A stretch of DNA of 64,000 nucleotides from Methylosarcina fibrata AML-C10 (GTDB taxonomy: Bacteria > Pseudomonadota > Gammaproteobacteria > Methylococcales > Methylomonadaceae). Position 1 is the first letter of the stretch. Every line of letters starts with the position of its first letter. Shown here piece by piece: positions 51,544-60,322 of this stretch. The notes under the pieces were generated by a model, which saw only the letters and a program-made list of their open reading frames with translations, had not been told where the DNA came from and made no database searches. The DNA is taken from contig NZ_KB889965.1 in NCBI RefSeq assembly GCF_000372865.1, positions 3,393,450-3,457,449 on the forward strand. Reading direction: 5' to 3'. A program made the translations under genes and the position numbers.

Positions 51544-51602
51544 CTTTCCCTTGAGGATCCGCGACTTTCTGTCCCTACCTTGCGCATAGGTTTGGCTTTA
51601 GT
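51530..51602 (-). promoter_or_regulatory. Cyclic-di-GMP-I (GEMM) riboswitch aptamer
   Basis: The minus strand reads AAGCCAAACCTATGCGCAAGG, continued by TAGGGACAGAAAGTCGCGG, then GGGAAAGCCGGACTGCCGAA. Consensus landmarks are CAAACC, a short stem with a GNRA tetraloop (GCAA closed by C-G), GGGAC..AAAG, and GCCGGxCTGCCGA. The order and spacing match the GEMM-I family. Deviations: GGGACAG for GGGACGC, which may alter affinity. It sits in the 5' leader of the gene at 51415, about 115 nt upstream of its start. Confidence 0.8.
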
Positions 51603-51666
51603 AATTTTTTGTCAAATTACCATACGATTTATAAAGTTTCTACTGAGCGTTTTTGTCAATTTTTAA

Positions 51667-51707
51667 GCAAGCAGCCCGGTTTCAACAAACTCTTCCGGGC
51701 TGCTTGC
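51667..51707. repeat. Perfect 13-bp inverted repeat
   Basis: GCAAGCAGCCCGG (51667-51679) and CCGGGCTGCTTGC (51695-51707) form a perfect stem with a 15-nt loop. No T run follows on either side. It lies between the riboswitch promoter region and the attC-like site, so it may end transcripts arriving from the left. Confidence 0.6.
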
Positions 51708-51775
51708 CCGGACGGCAAAAAGCAGAGCGGAGAGCGAGCGGCGCTTTTTGCCGGCAGTGAATTACGGCGTTAGAG
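51707..51775 (+). other. Possible isolated attC-like site
   Basis: CGGCAAAAAGC (51713-51723) answers GCTTTTTGCCG (51743-51753), followed by a TTACGGCGTTAGAG close. The final box GTTAGAG (51769-51775) has a G in place of the last pyrimidine, and the opening box is GCCCGGA rather than RYYYAAC. The next start codon is 6 bp away, as in the true cassettes. It may be an outlying, decayed cassette boundary. Confidence 0.45.
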
Positions 51776-51781
51776 CTAACT

Positions 51782-52126
51782 ATGAATCTCGACGAACTTG
51801 TCCAATCAATCGAAGGTGTTTCAGACGAAAAGGCACTGGAGGAATTTGCCCGGCACATTGAAGCCTGGAAAAAGGATGATCGGGACGTCACCGAACTTGA
51901 AACCATGATCGAGCGGTTCTTTGGCGACACCTGGCTATTTAGCGAAGAAGACCATTCTAAAGCGCGCGAGTTTTGGGTGGCGTTCAGGGACGACGCCATA
52001 AGAAGGATCGGCGGAATGACGATGAATGAAAGGTTGTATTTGTTTGGGCTTTCCGAGCGCTTTTATGGAAGCAGGTCTGATCAGGAACAACAAATTGTCT
52101 ATAGCAAACTTCTTGCAAATCCGTAA
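51782..52126 (+). CDS. Small acidic helical protein, unrecognised
   Basis: A 114-residue, strongly acidic, all-helical protein (LVQSIEGVSDEKALEEFARHIEAWKK, ERFFGDTWLFSEEDHSKAREFW). No signal peptide or membrane segment. I know no family; the size and charge would suit an immunity or inhibitor protein, which is a guess. It starts 6 bp after an attC-like core and is followed by 320 bp without a gene. Confidence 0.65.
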   Translation: MNLDELVQSIEGVSDEKALEEFARHIEAWKKDDRDVTELETMIERFFGDTWLFSEEDHSKAREFWVAFRDDAIRRIGGMTMNERLYLFGLSERFYGSRSDQEQQIVYSKLLANP

Positions 52127-52473
52127 CGGTGCACTTCGTTTTTATCGGCACATTTTTTCCGTTAAACTTTATTATGATGACTATTTATCAATATCGAGCA
52201 CTCCTAATCGCATCACTGTCCATTGGTCCCTAGTTTTACGCAAATTTATAATCGCTCGCCCTGAAATCAGTACCGGGTATTCCCACGAGCACATCAAGTG
52301 GTGGTAAAATGGCCGGGAAAAAATTTCCGGCCGAATTTGAGCTGGCCTATACTTCTTGTAAATAACGGATCAGAATTGAACTAATACGGATTCCGATAGG
52401 CCCTAGTCGATGAATCATTTTATAAAATCGTCGTATTCGGGTTAAAACGTTGAACAAGCAATTATTAAAAAAT
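52127..52473. other. Gene-free stretch before the Tat peptidase gene
   Basis: About 345 bp. The short frame at 52026-52307 overlaps the previous gene and shows no coding pattern. No terminator, promoter pair or conserved RNA is evident. GGCCCTAGTCGATG near 52400 has no known meaning. Confidence 0.45.
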
Positions 52474-53157
52474 ATGAAGACGGATGAAGACAATACTATC
52501 GCGTCAAGACGCCAATTTCTGAAAAAGCTGGCGTGGGGGTCCTTGATGGCGTTGAGCGGAAGCGAGGCGGCAACTGCGGCGGTTCGGCACGTGATTTATC
52601 CGCACCGGCGGGGCCACAGCCATGAACCTGCGCACCCGGCTTACTCTCATGCGCGAAAAGCCAGGCCGTACGTTAATACGCAACCCGTTCTGTCCCCTTA
52701 TCTTCATGCCGTCGAACACAAAACGCTCGCGTTCGAACATACGCATACCGGCGATAAATTAAAATTAACCTATTTCGAACACGGCCGTTATATTGAAGAA
52801 GCGCTGCGGGAAATCAATTATTTGCTCCGCGATTTCCGTACCGATGACGTTCATCCCATCGATACGGCGTTACTGGATCAGCTATTTTTTCTGAAGCAAA
52901 CCCTCGGCGTCAATAAACCTTTCCATATCATCTCCGGTTACCGTTCTCCATTCACCAATTCCTGGTTACGCAGATTCAGTCACGGCGTCGCAGAGCACAG
53001 TTTTCATATGCAAGGCCGGGCGATTGACATCAGGCTGGAGGGCGTATCCTCCAAAACAATTAGAAACGCGGCGCTGACGTTGGCGCAAGGCGGCGTGGGT
53101 TATTATCCTCGGGATAATTTTGTGCATTTGGATACAGGCAGGTTCAGAACCTGGTAG
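52474..53157 (+). CDS. Tat-exported DUF882 / YcbK-like peptidase M15 homologue
   Basis: A 227-residue protein. ASRRQFLKKLAWGSLMALSG is a twin-arginine signal. The catalytic domain has the zinc ligands of M15-type LD-carboxypeptidases: SGYRSPFTNSWL, HSFHMQGRAIDI and, near the end, VHLDTGRFRTW. These enzymes trim or bind peptidoglycan stem peptides in the periplasm. ATG 52474 is used; an in-frame TTG 52450 would add eight residues. The L,D-transpeptidase gene follows 46 bp later, so the pair probably serves cell-wall remodelling. Confidence 0.85.
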   Translation: MKTDEDNTIASRRQFLKKLAWGSLMALSGSEAATAAVRHVIYPHRRGHSHEPAHPAYSHARKARPYVNTQPVLSPYLHAVEHKTLAFEHTHTGDKLKLTYFEHGRYIEEALREINYLLRDFRTDDVHPIDTALLDQLFFLKQTLGVNKPFHIISGYRSPFTNSWLRRFSHGVAEHSFHMQGRAIDIRLEGVSSKTIRNAALTLAQGGVGYYPRDNFVHLDTGRFRTW

Positions 53158-53203
53158 AGGAGCGGTGATCGCCTTCTGACGACTTGGGACCAAAGGTGAC
53201 TCG

Positions 53204-54718
53204 ATGAAAATGGCCACTCATTTGAGTTCGATCAAATCGATTTTTTTCTGGCTGAGTTCGATAGCCGTGGCGGTGATCATGGCTTTATTGCTCGCCGTGC
53301 CGGCCAGTCCGGACGGAAGCTATGTCAGCCGGGGCCTATTGCCCTATGGTTTTACCATGACCTCGCTGGGGAGCAACAACGAAGTAGACCCTCGCAAAAT
53401 CATTACTCTGGAGGCGATTGGCCCGGGAGCTCGCTTGTCCAGGGTCGAACTGCGCGACGGCTCGGGAAAGGTTCTGTTTGACGCGAAGGATCAAACCCGC
53501 CTGAGCCTCCCCGCGCCCCTGGCCTTCGAGACTCGCCATACGCTCAAGGTGACGGCGGAGCGGCCCTGGTTCGGACAGTCCGAGACCCGCGAAGTGAACT
53601 TCACCACGGTCGCCGTGCCGAAACTGGAAGGGCCTGTGTTTAGAATGCTGGCGCCGGACTCGTCGGTGACGCTGCATTTCGACCGCCCGGTGCGGGACGT
53701 ACGGGCCGTCGGAGGTTTGACGCTGGACGCCGAACCCGATGCCGGCGGCCAGACCATCCGCCTGCTTGCCAGCGCTTACGAACAAGACCGCAGTTACGCG
53801 GTGCAGGTAAGCTATAAAACCGTCTCGGGCGTCTCTCTGCCGCCACTAACGCTGGAATTGAAGACGCCGCCGCCTCTTGCCGTCGAAACCAATGTCCATG
53901 GCTTAAACAATTTAGGCTCGATGCTGCCGCTGCAAGTGACCTTTAGCGAACCGTTGGCCGACCTCGATAACGCCCCCGGTCATCTCCGGGTACAGACCAG
54001 CGACGGCAAAACCATCGATGGAAAATGGCGACGGATCGGGCAGCAGTTGCTTAAATTTACTCCCAAACCTGCGTGGCCGGCCTCAAGCACTATCGAAGTA
54101 AGCGCCGACGTGCAAAATTTACGCAGCGTGCAAGGCGGCATGCTGAAGCAATCCCTGATCGAGCAATTCAGCACCGGCACGGACCGGCGGCTCTTCGTTT
54201 ATCTGGACAGCCAGCGTGTCGAAGCCGTCGAAAACGGCAAAGTGGTGCGCACCTTCAAGGTCAGCACGGGCAAAAGCAAAACGCCCACTGTGACGGGTTC
54301 GTTTTATATCTACGACCGCTACCGCTACAAGAGGATGCGCAGCGACGTCGGCCGGGGAAAGCCCGGTTTCTATGAAGTGGAAAAGGTGCCGTACACGCAG
54401 TTCTTCCATAAGGACTATGCCTTTCACGGCGCGTTCTGGCACAATAATTTCGGCCAGCCCGCCAGCCATGGCTGCGTCAATCTGGCCACCAAAGACCAGA
54501 ACAAGCGCTGGCCCAACGTCTCCGAAGATGCCGGATGGCTTTATCGTTGGGGGGCGCTGGGTTTGCCGGTGACGGTGATGAATAAGGCTCCAGCGCGGAC
54601 GCAGGCGGCCGGTCAGACGCCCATTGAAACAAGCAAAGGCTCGGACAAGCAGGCTCGTGCCGAATCCTCCGACATGTCTGTCAAGCAGGAGATTTCCGGC
54701 CGAGTGGTGGTCAGGTAG
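53204..54718 (+). CDS. L,D-transpeptidase with Ig-like domains (YkuD family)
   Basis: A 504-residue periplasmic protein anchored by one N-terminal helix (residues about 11-30). Residues 40-330 form three or so Ig-like domains (Big_5 type, FDRPVRDVRAVGGLTL, FSEPLADLDNAPGHL). The catalytic YkuD domain ends with HGAFWHNNFGQPASHGCVNL, in which His421 and Cys423 (approximately) form the active site. It makes or replaces 3-3 cross-links or attaches proteins to peptidoglycan. The last 50 residues are disordered and charged. Confidence 0.9.
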   Translation: MKMATHLSSIKSIFFWLSSIAVAVIMALLLAVPASPDGSYVSRGLLPYGFTMTSLGSNNEVDPRKIITLEAIGPGARLSRVELRDGSGKVLFDAKDQTRLSLPAPLAFETRHTLKVTAERPWFGQSETREVNFTTVAVPKLEGPVFRMLAPDSSVTLHFDRPVRDVRAVGGLTLDAEPDAGGQTIRLLASAYEQDRSYAVQVSYKTVSGVSLPPLTLELKTPPPLAVETNVHGLNNLGSMLPLQVTFSEPLADLDNAPGHLRVQTSDGKTIDGKWRRIGQQLLKFTPKPAWPASSTIEVSADVQNLRSVQGGMLKQSLIEQFSTGTDRRLFVYLDSQRVEAVENGKVVRTFKVSTGKSKTPTVTGSFYIYDRYRYKRMRSDVGRGKPGFYEVEKVPYTQFFHKDYAFHGAFWHNNFGQPASHGCVNLATKDQNKRWPNVSEDAGWLYRWGALGLPVTVMNKAPARTQAAGQTPIETSKGSDKQARAESSDMSVKQEISGRVVVR

Positions 54719-54811
54719 GCAGTCATTTCAACTGTGAGGATCGAAAGCGCTTTACAGCCGATCCCGAGAATCAAGCCTTGAAAAGAGCATTGACCTCTTT
54801 ACGAAGCCGGC

Positions 54812-54847
54812 GCGAAGTTTACCGGTATGAATGCCGGTAAACTTCGC
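54812..54847. terminator. Bidirectional hairpin between convergent genes
   Basis: GCGAAGTTTACCGG (54812-54825) pairs perfectly with CCGGTAAACTTCGC (54834-54847) over 14 bp with an 8-nt loop. It lies between the L,D-transpeptidase and propeller genes, both reading toward it. There is no long T run, so termination efficiency is uncertain. Confidence 0.6.
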
Positions 54848-54894
54848 AGTCTGGCAATTCGCCCCGTCCAGGCCGTTGTCCGGACGCCTCTTAC

Positions 54895-57258
54895 CTACTC
54901 CTTTGGCGCGTTTCGCACACGGACGGTCACTTTGTCCGTTTTACTGTTTGCCGAGCCGTCGGTGACGACCAGATTAAATTTATAGACGCCTTTAACGGTC
55001 GGGACAAAGCTCGGCGTGGCCGTCTGGGCGCCGTTCAGAGTGATTTCGGGGCCGCTTTTTTGAGACCAGTCATAGGTCAAATTGGTAGGGCCCTGATCGT
55101 CGTCGTGGCTGGCGCTGCCGTCGAGATGGACTGCGGTGCCGACCGTGACTTTCTGTTTTGTCCCCGCATCCGCGACCGGAGCTTTATTGATGGTAAATAC
55201 CGAGTCGCTGACGTCGCACAAACTATCGTCCTTCTTGGCACAGACTTTGAACAGGGCCTCTTTCGAGACATAGCGGTTCTTAGGAATTTTCCAGACCTTC
55301 GAACCGCTGTTCTTGGGCGAGGCTATTTTCTTCCAGGTTTGTCCGTGGTCGATCGACAGGTAAATGACCATCCGTTCGTTGCTGTCGAGATTGCTCTCCC
55401 AAAAGACGGTATTTTTGACTTTCTCGTTCCAGACGTCACCGCCGTTCGGGGCCTGGATCCGCACAAAGTCGGTTTGACTGGCCGTTTCGCTGACCGTTAT
55501 TGTGACCGAATCCGGGGCGCTGTTGGCCGCCCCGTCATTCACGACCAAGTTGAATGCATAGGTCCCAGCGGTTCCCGCAGTAAAGCTCGGCTGCGCCGTA
55601 TCGGCTCCGGTCAACGTCACCGTCGGGCCGCCGGTTTGCGTCCAACTGTAGGTCAGCGCCGAAGGCCCGTTGTCCGGATCGGAACTGCCGGTGCCATCGA
55701 GAGCGACGAGGGCCCCCAGGGCAACCGATTGATCCGGCCCGGCTTGAGCCGTGGGTGCGGTATTGGATCCGGTTGCCGCGTTAACGGTTATCGTGACCGA
55801 ATCGGCGCTACTGTTCGCCAATCCGTCGTTGACCACCAGGCTAAAGACATAAGTGCCTGCCTCTCCCGGAGTGAAGCTCGGCTGCGCCGTGTCAGCTCCG
55901 GTCAGCGTTACCGTCGGGCCGCTGGTTTGCGTCCAACTGTAAGTCAACGGCGAAGGGCTGTTATCCGGATCGGAGCTGCCGGTGCCGTTGAGGGTAACGA
56001 GATTGCCCGCCGTGACGGTCTGATCGGACCCGGCATTCGAAACGGGCACCGTATTGCAGGCATCGCCCACGCCGTCGCCATTGCTGTCGGCCTGATCCGC
56101 ATTGGCTACCGACGGGCAGTTGTCGCTGCTGTCGGGCACGCCGTCGCCGTCCGAGTCGGGATCGCCGCTGATCGGAATATCCTTGACGTCCACGTGCCAG
56201 GCGCCGCCGGCGGTACTGATGTTTTTGAAAACCGACAGAGTGCTGGCATCGATGATGGTAATCAGACTGTCGACCGGGCTGGTGACGTAACAGTTCTTGC
56301 CTTCGGTATCAAATTTAACCCAGTAAGGGCCGGTGCCTACCGGCAAGGTCGCCTTGACGGTCTTGGTCGCCACGTCCAGAATGACGCCGGTATTATTGTT
56401 GGCCGGAGCGGTACAGGCCAGGCTGCCGTCCGGACTGAAATCGATGGTCCAGGGCGTCGGGCCGACGTCAATGGTATGAGTCACAGTGTTCGTCGCCGTA
56501 TCGACCACCGACACGTTCGCGCTGTTGATGTTGACCACCCAGAGCTCGGCTCCGTTCGGCGTTATCGCCATGCCGGCGGGCTGGGTGCCCACCGTCACCT
56601 TTTTCACCACAGTCTGGCTGGATGTATCGATGACCGAAATATCATTCGAGTAGTGATTGGCCACGTAGACGCGGGTTCCCGACGGATTGATGGCGATGCG
56701 CAGCGGCGTGATGCCGACCGCGATCGTCTTGGTCACCGTATCGCTGGTCGCATCGATGACGCTGACCGAATTGGAACCCTGGTTGGTCACGTAAATCCAT
56801 TTGCTGTCCGGCGTCCTGACCATGAATCTCGGACTGGTTTCCAGAGTCAACGTCTTGGTCACGGTTTTGGACGCCGTATCGATGACCGAAACAGTGCCGT
56901 CGGATTCATTGGCTACATACAGTTTCGAGCCATCGCCGGTAACCGCCATGCCTTCCGGAACATTGCCCACCACAATATTTGCGGTTACGGTGTTGGTTAA
57001 GGTATCGATGACCGAAACCGATTTGAAACCATGATTGGAAGCATAAGCCGTCTTCAAATCCGGAGAAAAGGCAATATACGAAGATCCATCCTCGGTAGCG
57101 ATACTGGAAACGACGGAGCCGGTGTCGTTATCGACGACAGTGACCGCAGCCCCGCTAGGATTGGGCACAAAAGCCCGGACTACGGCATGGGTCTGGTTGG
57201 AGATAGTGGACAAGATCGCCGCTAGTCCGAACGATAAACAAATCGTTAGCCTGTTCAT
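54895..57258 (-). CDS. Secreted YVTN beta-propeller / PKD-like repeat protein
   Basis: A 787-residue secreted protein. After a signal peptide (LTICLSFGLAAILS..HA) come about seven YVTN-type propeller blades of 42 residues (SVIDTxTNTVTxTIxVG..PxxxAxxPDGxxxYVAN). A calcium-binding thrombospondin type 3 stretch (DSDGDGVPDSSDNC) follows, then three PKD/REJ-like domains (DQTVTAGNLVTLNGTGSSDPDN) with one unlike domain (IQAPNGGDVWNE) between the second and third. Such proteins bind surfaces or partners outside the cell. ATG 57258 is preferred over ATG 57270. Long repeats make both strands open for hundreds of codons. Confidence 0.88.
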   Translation of the reverse strand: MNRLTICLSFGLAAILSTISNQTHAVVRAFVPNPSGAAVTVVDNDTGSVVSSIATEDGSSYIAFSPDLKTAYASNHGFKSVSVIDTLTNTVTANIVVGNVPEGMAVTGDGSKLYVANESDGTVSVIDTASKTVTKTLTLETSPRFMVRTPDSKWIYVTNQGSNSVSVIDATSDTVTKTIAVGITPLRIAINPSGTRVYVANHYSNDISVIDTSSQTVVKKVTVGTQPAGMAITPNGAELWVVNINSANVSVVDTATNTVTHTIDVGPTPWTIDFSPDGSLACTAPANNNTGVILDVATKTVKATLPVGTGPYWVKFDTEGKNCYVTSPVDSLITIIDASTLSVFKNISTAGGAWHVDVKDIPISGDPDSDGDGVPDSSDNCPSVANADQADSNGDGVGDACNTVPVSNAGSDQTVTAGNLVTLNGTGSSDPDNSPSPLTYSWTQTSGPTVTLTGADTAQPSFTPGEAGTYVFSLVVNDGLANSSADSVTITVNAATGSNTAPTAQAGPDQSVALGALVALDGTGSSDPDNGPSALTYSWTQTGGPTVTLTGADTAQPSFTAGTAGTYAFNLVVNDGAANSAPDSVTITVSETASQTDFVRIQAPNGGDVWNEKVKNTVFWESNLDSNERMVIYLSIDHGQTWKKIASPKNSGSKVWKIPKNRYVSKEALFKVCAKKDDSLCDVSDSVFTINKAPVADAGTKQKVTVGTAVHLDGSASHDDDQGPTNLTYDWSQKSGPEITLNGAQTATPSFVPTVKGVYKFNLVVTDGSANSKTDKVTVRVRNAPKE

Positions 57259-57285
57259 AATAATTACCATAATTAGAAGTTAATG

Positions 57286-58081
57286 AATTTTTCAGTCGCC
57301 AGGTAATTTAGCGATTGCAATTAAAGAAAATCGTATCAATACAGATTGACTTGTAGACCCCGGCTCGTTTCGCATCGGGATGCTTCCCGTCTTATTCCGG
57401 GACTGGGTTGATCGAAATTCGGCAGCCACCGCGCTGATTGGCACGATGATGGTGGACGTATGCAAAAGGATCGGATTTCATGCTTGGCCTCTTCATGCTG
57501 TTAGGCTTTGGATTCAGTAACAGGGTAAAAGGCATGCAATTTCGGCAGGTGCCCTCGTCCCTTGTCTCAATTTAAGCTTTACCGACATCCTTGATCGGGC
57601 CAATTTAAAGGAATTTACCGAAGTTTTCCAATGATGTGGATGGTTATTATTCCGGATTGAACTGTTCGGCATCCCTTGGCACAGACGAATCGATTATTCC
57701 ATAAAATAAGCGATACCGACGTCTTGTGTTCGGCATCATTATCCAATCAATAACTTAAGACGAGATTAAATTGGACGATCTTTGTTGAGCAGGGATGATG
57801 ATTAACAGAGGTTAAAAAAGCAATGTTCCCGTCCATAACCGGTATTTGATGGCTTATGCGGGAGTTTCGGGTAGAGGCGAGTTCATTGGTCTATCCGCGA
57901 TGGAAAAATAACCGGGAACAATACGGAAGCAATGATTCCTATGTGAAACTAATAATAGGCAGCGTATCCGTAAAATTCTGGCCGATTCCGGGCCGGAATC
58001 GATGCGTTACCCTCAAAATCTAGCCGATATGAATTCCGTTTAAAGATTCCCTAGCGGCCGTAATGGGAAGAAAATCGCAAC
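57286..58081. other. Gene-free stretch upstream of the propeller gene
   Basis: About 800 bp with no frame of coding character on either strand. It should hold the promoter of the propeller gene, but no clear -10/-35 pair stands out. I saw no conserved RNA structure. Confidence 0.45.
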
Positions 58082-58116
58082 GGGCCCTTTAACGGATAAC
58101 CCATGTTAAAGGGCCC
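58082..58116. terminator. Hairpin behind the KGG-repeat gene
   Basis: GGGCCCTTTAAC (58082-58093) pairs perfectly with GTTAAAGGGCCC (58105-58116) over 12 bp. It lies about 20 bp past the stop of the minus-strand gene at 58138. The following minus-strand bases (GTTGCGATTTTC) hold only a weak T run. Confidence 0.6.
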
Positions 58117-58137
58117 TTCCCTTTCCATACCCTTGGT

Positions 58138-58638
58138 TTAGTGCTTTCTGCCGCCGCCTTCTTCTTCCCTTCCGCCGCCGTGAGAGGCTTTGCCGCCTTT
58201 GCGTCCGGCTTCCCGGGCTTCTTCGGAAGTAAACTCGTGGGCGGTGCCCCGTTCATGGGCGGCTTTGCCGCCTTTGCGTCCGGCTTCCCGGGCTTCTTCG
58301 GAAGTAAACTCGTGGGCGGTGCCCCGTTCATGGGCGATCTGGCCGCCCTTGTGGCCGGCTTCCCTGGCTTCTTCCGGAGTAAACTCGTGAGCGGTGCCTT
58401 TCTCATGAGCGGCATGGCCGCCTTTGCTGGCAATTTCGCGTTGCTTTTCTTCATCCATGGACGCGAAACCACGGGCCGATTTGCCGCCGGAACGGCCGCC
58501 TTCCTGCGATTCGCCTTTTTCATGAGCGGCATGGCCGCCCTTGCTGGCGATGGCGCGTTGTTTTTCCTCATCCATGGACGCAAAACCGCGGCCTGACTTG
58601 CCGTGTTCCGAACCGGTTGTTTCTCTTTGTCTAGGCAT
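58138..58638 (-). CDS. KGG-repeat stress-induced protein
   Basis: A 166-residue hydrophilic protein made of five tandem units. Two are of the type GFASMDEEKQRxIASKGGHAAHEKG and three of the type GTAHEFTxEEAREAGxKGG. These are the KGG / con-10-like motifs found in general stress proteins such as YciG and GsiB. The protein is probably disordered and protects against drying or osmotic stress. AGGAGATACGATC precedes ATG 58638. The three C-terminal units are encoded by near-identical 75-bp DNA repeats, so copy number can change by slippage. An overlapping minus-strand frame is a shadow. Confidence 0.88.
   Translation of the reverse strand: MPRQRETTGSEHGKSGRGFASMDEEKQRAIASKGGHAAHEKGESQEGGRSGGKSARGFASMDEEKQREIASKGGHAAHEKGTAHEFTPEEAREAGHKGGQIAHERGTAHEFTSEEAREAGRKGGKAAHERGTAHEFTSEEAREAGRKGGKASHGGGREEEGGGRKH
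58209..58433. repeat. Three tandem 75-bp repeats inside the KGG gene
   Basis: Units begin at 58209, 58284 and 58359 (CTTCCCGGGCTTCTTCGG in the first two, CTTCCCTGGCTTCTTCCG in the third). Units one and two are nearly identical; the third differs at several bases. The period is a multiple of three, so copy changes keep the frame. Confidence 0.85.
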
Positions 58639-58960
58639 GATCGTATCTCCTCACACTTAATAATTGAATTTTGGTTGATCCACCGTGGGATGAAACCAAA
58701 CGCCACCTTCTTTAATTAAAGAAGAATGAGTGTGAAATATACCTGCCTGCCATAAAAGTTCTGTGCGCTAACGTACATCCGAGGCTTATTCTGAACGAAA
58801 AAAGAAAAGAATGCCCAACGGTTACGTAATCAATCCTTCGGTTCGTCCGATCGGCTCAGTGCTGTCGCAGCCGTTTGTTTCAGGGCTGAGGCCGGGATTG
58901 GGCGCCCTTTCCCGGCCAGGCAGAAATAGAAAGTTTCGGCTGGGCTGACCGAATAGCGTT
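58639..58960. other. Gene-free stretch between two minus-strand genes
   Basis: About 320 bp. It carries the leader of the KGG gene next to 58638 and the 3' flank of the propeller gene. No ORF, terminator or RNA motif is evident. Confidence 0.45.
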
Positions 58961-60322
58961 TCAAGGCAATTTTTTCAAGTCTTTGAGAAAAATATCGCCG
59001 TTCTTGTTGGTATCTCCCGTCAGCAGCGTATCGGCATAAGACTCGTACGCGACAAACCGGCCGTTGCCGCTGACGTCCGGGCTGAAACTGCCGCCGCCGG
59101 TTCCTTCGATACCGTCTTGACCGACCGAGACGCGTACGGTGAGGCCGGTTCTTTTATCGAATCGGAAGACGTCGGGGAAATTATTGTTGTCGCCTTCCAC
59201 CAGGTTGGCGGCGGCGGATGCATAGACCACATAGCGTCCTCTCGAGCTGATGCGGGGATTGTCGCTCATGTTGTTGCCTTGAATACCCGCGCTGCTGTTC
59301 GAAATGATGCGCGTGGTGCCTTTCTTGGCATCGTAAAGGAAAATATCTCTGGCGTTATTGTTGTCGCCTTCCACCAGATTGCTGGCGTCGGAAGCATAGA
59401 CGATGTAACGGCCGTTATTGCTGATGTGAGCGTGATAGCTGCCGCCGTTGCCCTGCTCGCCCGAGCTGTTCGCCGAAATGAGGCGGGTCGTGCCTTTTTG
59501 GGTATCGCGAAGGAAGATGTCCGACGCGTTGTTGACGTCTCCTGCCACCAGATTGAGCGCATCGGAATGAAATACGACAAAGCGGCCGTTGTTGCTGATG
59601 CGGGCGCTGGAGCTGTCGGCGTTGCCGGGCTTTCCTTCGTTGTTTACCGAAATCATGCTGGTCTTTCCGGTTTTTTTATCGTAAAGAAACACGTCGCGGC
59701 TCAGATTGCGATCGAAAGACACCAGATTGCTCGCGTACGAATCGTAAACGACGTAGCGGCCGTTGGCGCTGATGGCGGGTATGTAGCTGCCGCCGTTGCT
59801 TTGCTCGCCGGAGTTGCCGACCGATACTCTGCGGGTGGCGCCTTTTTTGGAATCGAATAGAAAAATATCGTATTTAACGTTCGTGTCGCCTTCCACCAGA
59901 TTGGTGGCGGCGGATGAATAAACGACGTAACGGCCGTTATCGCTGATGCGGGGATCGACGCTGTCGTCGTTTCCTTCGCCCAGGCTGCTCAGGTTGATAC
60001 GATAAGTCGCTCCGGTTTTTTTATCGTGGTAAAAAATGTCGGAAGCGTGATTCGTATCGTCCGCCACCAGATTGTCGGCCGTGGAGTGATACACGATAAA
60101 ACGGCCGTTGGCGCTGATCGAAGGATTTTTGCTGCTGCCGTCGCCCACGTTGCCCTGGTTGTCCACTGAAACCTGCTTGAGGTTGGCGGCATTGAGGCAT
60201 AATGAAGTCAGTCCGAGGGTGAGAGATAACAGCGCGATCCTTTTAACGGAAAAAGGGCGGCGCTTTTCGGGCAAAATGGTTAAAGTATCCGAACGATGTT
60301 GCTGATGTCCTTGAATCTTCAT
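58961..60322 (-). CDS. Secreted seven-bladed TolB/PD40-type propeller protein
   Basis: A 453-residue protein. An extended basic N-terminus leads into a signal helix (IALLSLTLGLTSLCLNAAN). Seven repeats of about 58 residues follow, each with SANGRYVVYxSxAxNLVxGDTN, DIFLYDKKTGxT and VSVxNxGxQ, the PD40/TolB WD40-like pattern. It is probably a single seven-bladed periplasmic or secreted propeller that binds a partner. Length fits exactly seven blades with no other domain. AGGAGG before ATG 60322 is a strong ribosome-binding site. Confidence 0.85.
   Translation of the reverse strand: MKIQGHQQHRSDTLTILPEKRRPFSVKRIALLSLTLGLTSLCLNAANLKQVSVDNQGNVGDGSSKNPSISANGRFIVYHSTADNLVADDTNHASDIFYHDKKTGATYRINLSSLGEGNDDSVDPRISDNGRYVVYSSAATNLVEGDTNVKYDIFLFDSKKGATRRVSVGNSGEQSNGGSYIPAISANGRYVVYDSYASNLVSFDRNLSRDVFLYDKKTGKTSMISVNNEGKPGNADSSSARISNNGRFVVFHSDALNLVAGDVNNASDIFLRDTQKGTTRLISANSSGEQGNGGSYHAHISNNGRYIVYASDASNLVEGDNNNARDIFLYDAKKGTTRIISNSSAGIQGNNMSDNPRISSRGRYVVYASAAANLVEGDNNNFPDVFRFDKRTGLTVRVSVGQDGIEGTGGGSFSPDVSGNGRFVAYESYADTLLTGDTNKNGDIFLKDLKKLP

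Noticed and set aside
55060-57000. A 646-codon open frame on the plus strand
   Set aside because: It lies exactly opposite the repeat-rich propeller gene. Its translation is Arg/Gly/Val-rich with repeated patterns mirroring that gene, and it has no ribosome-binding site.
58209-58433. CRISPR array suggested by regularly spaced repeats
   Set aside because: The 75-bp units are contiguous, with no unique spacers, and are in frame in a coding gene. No cas gene is present in the window.
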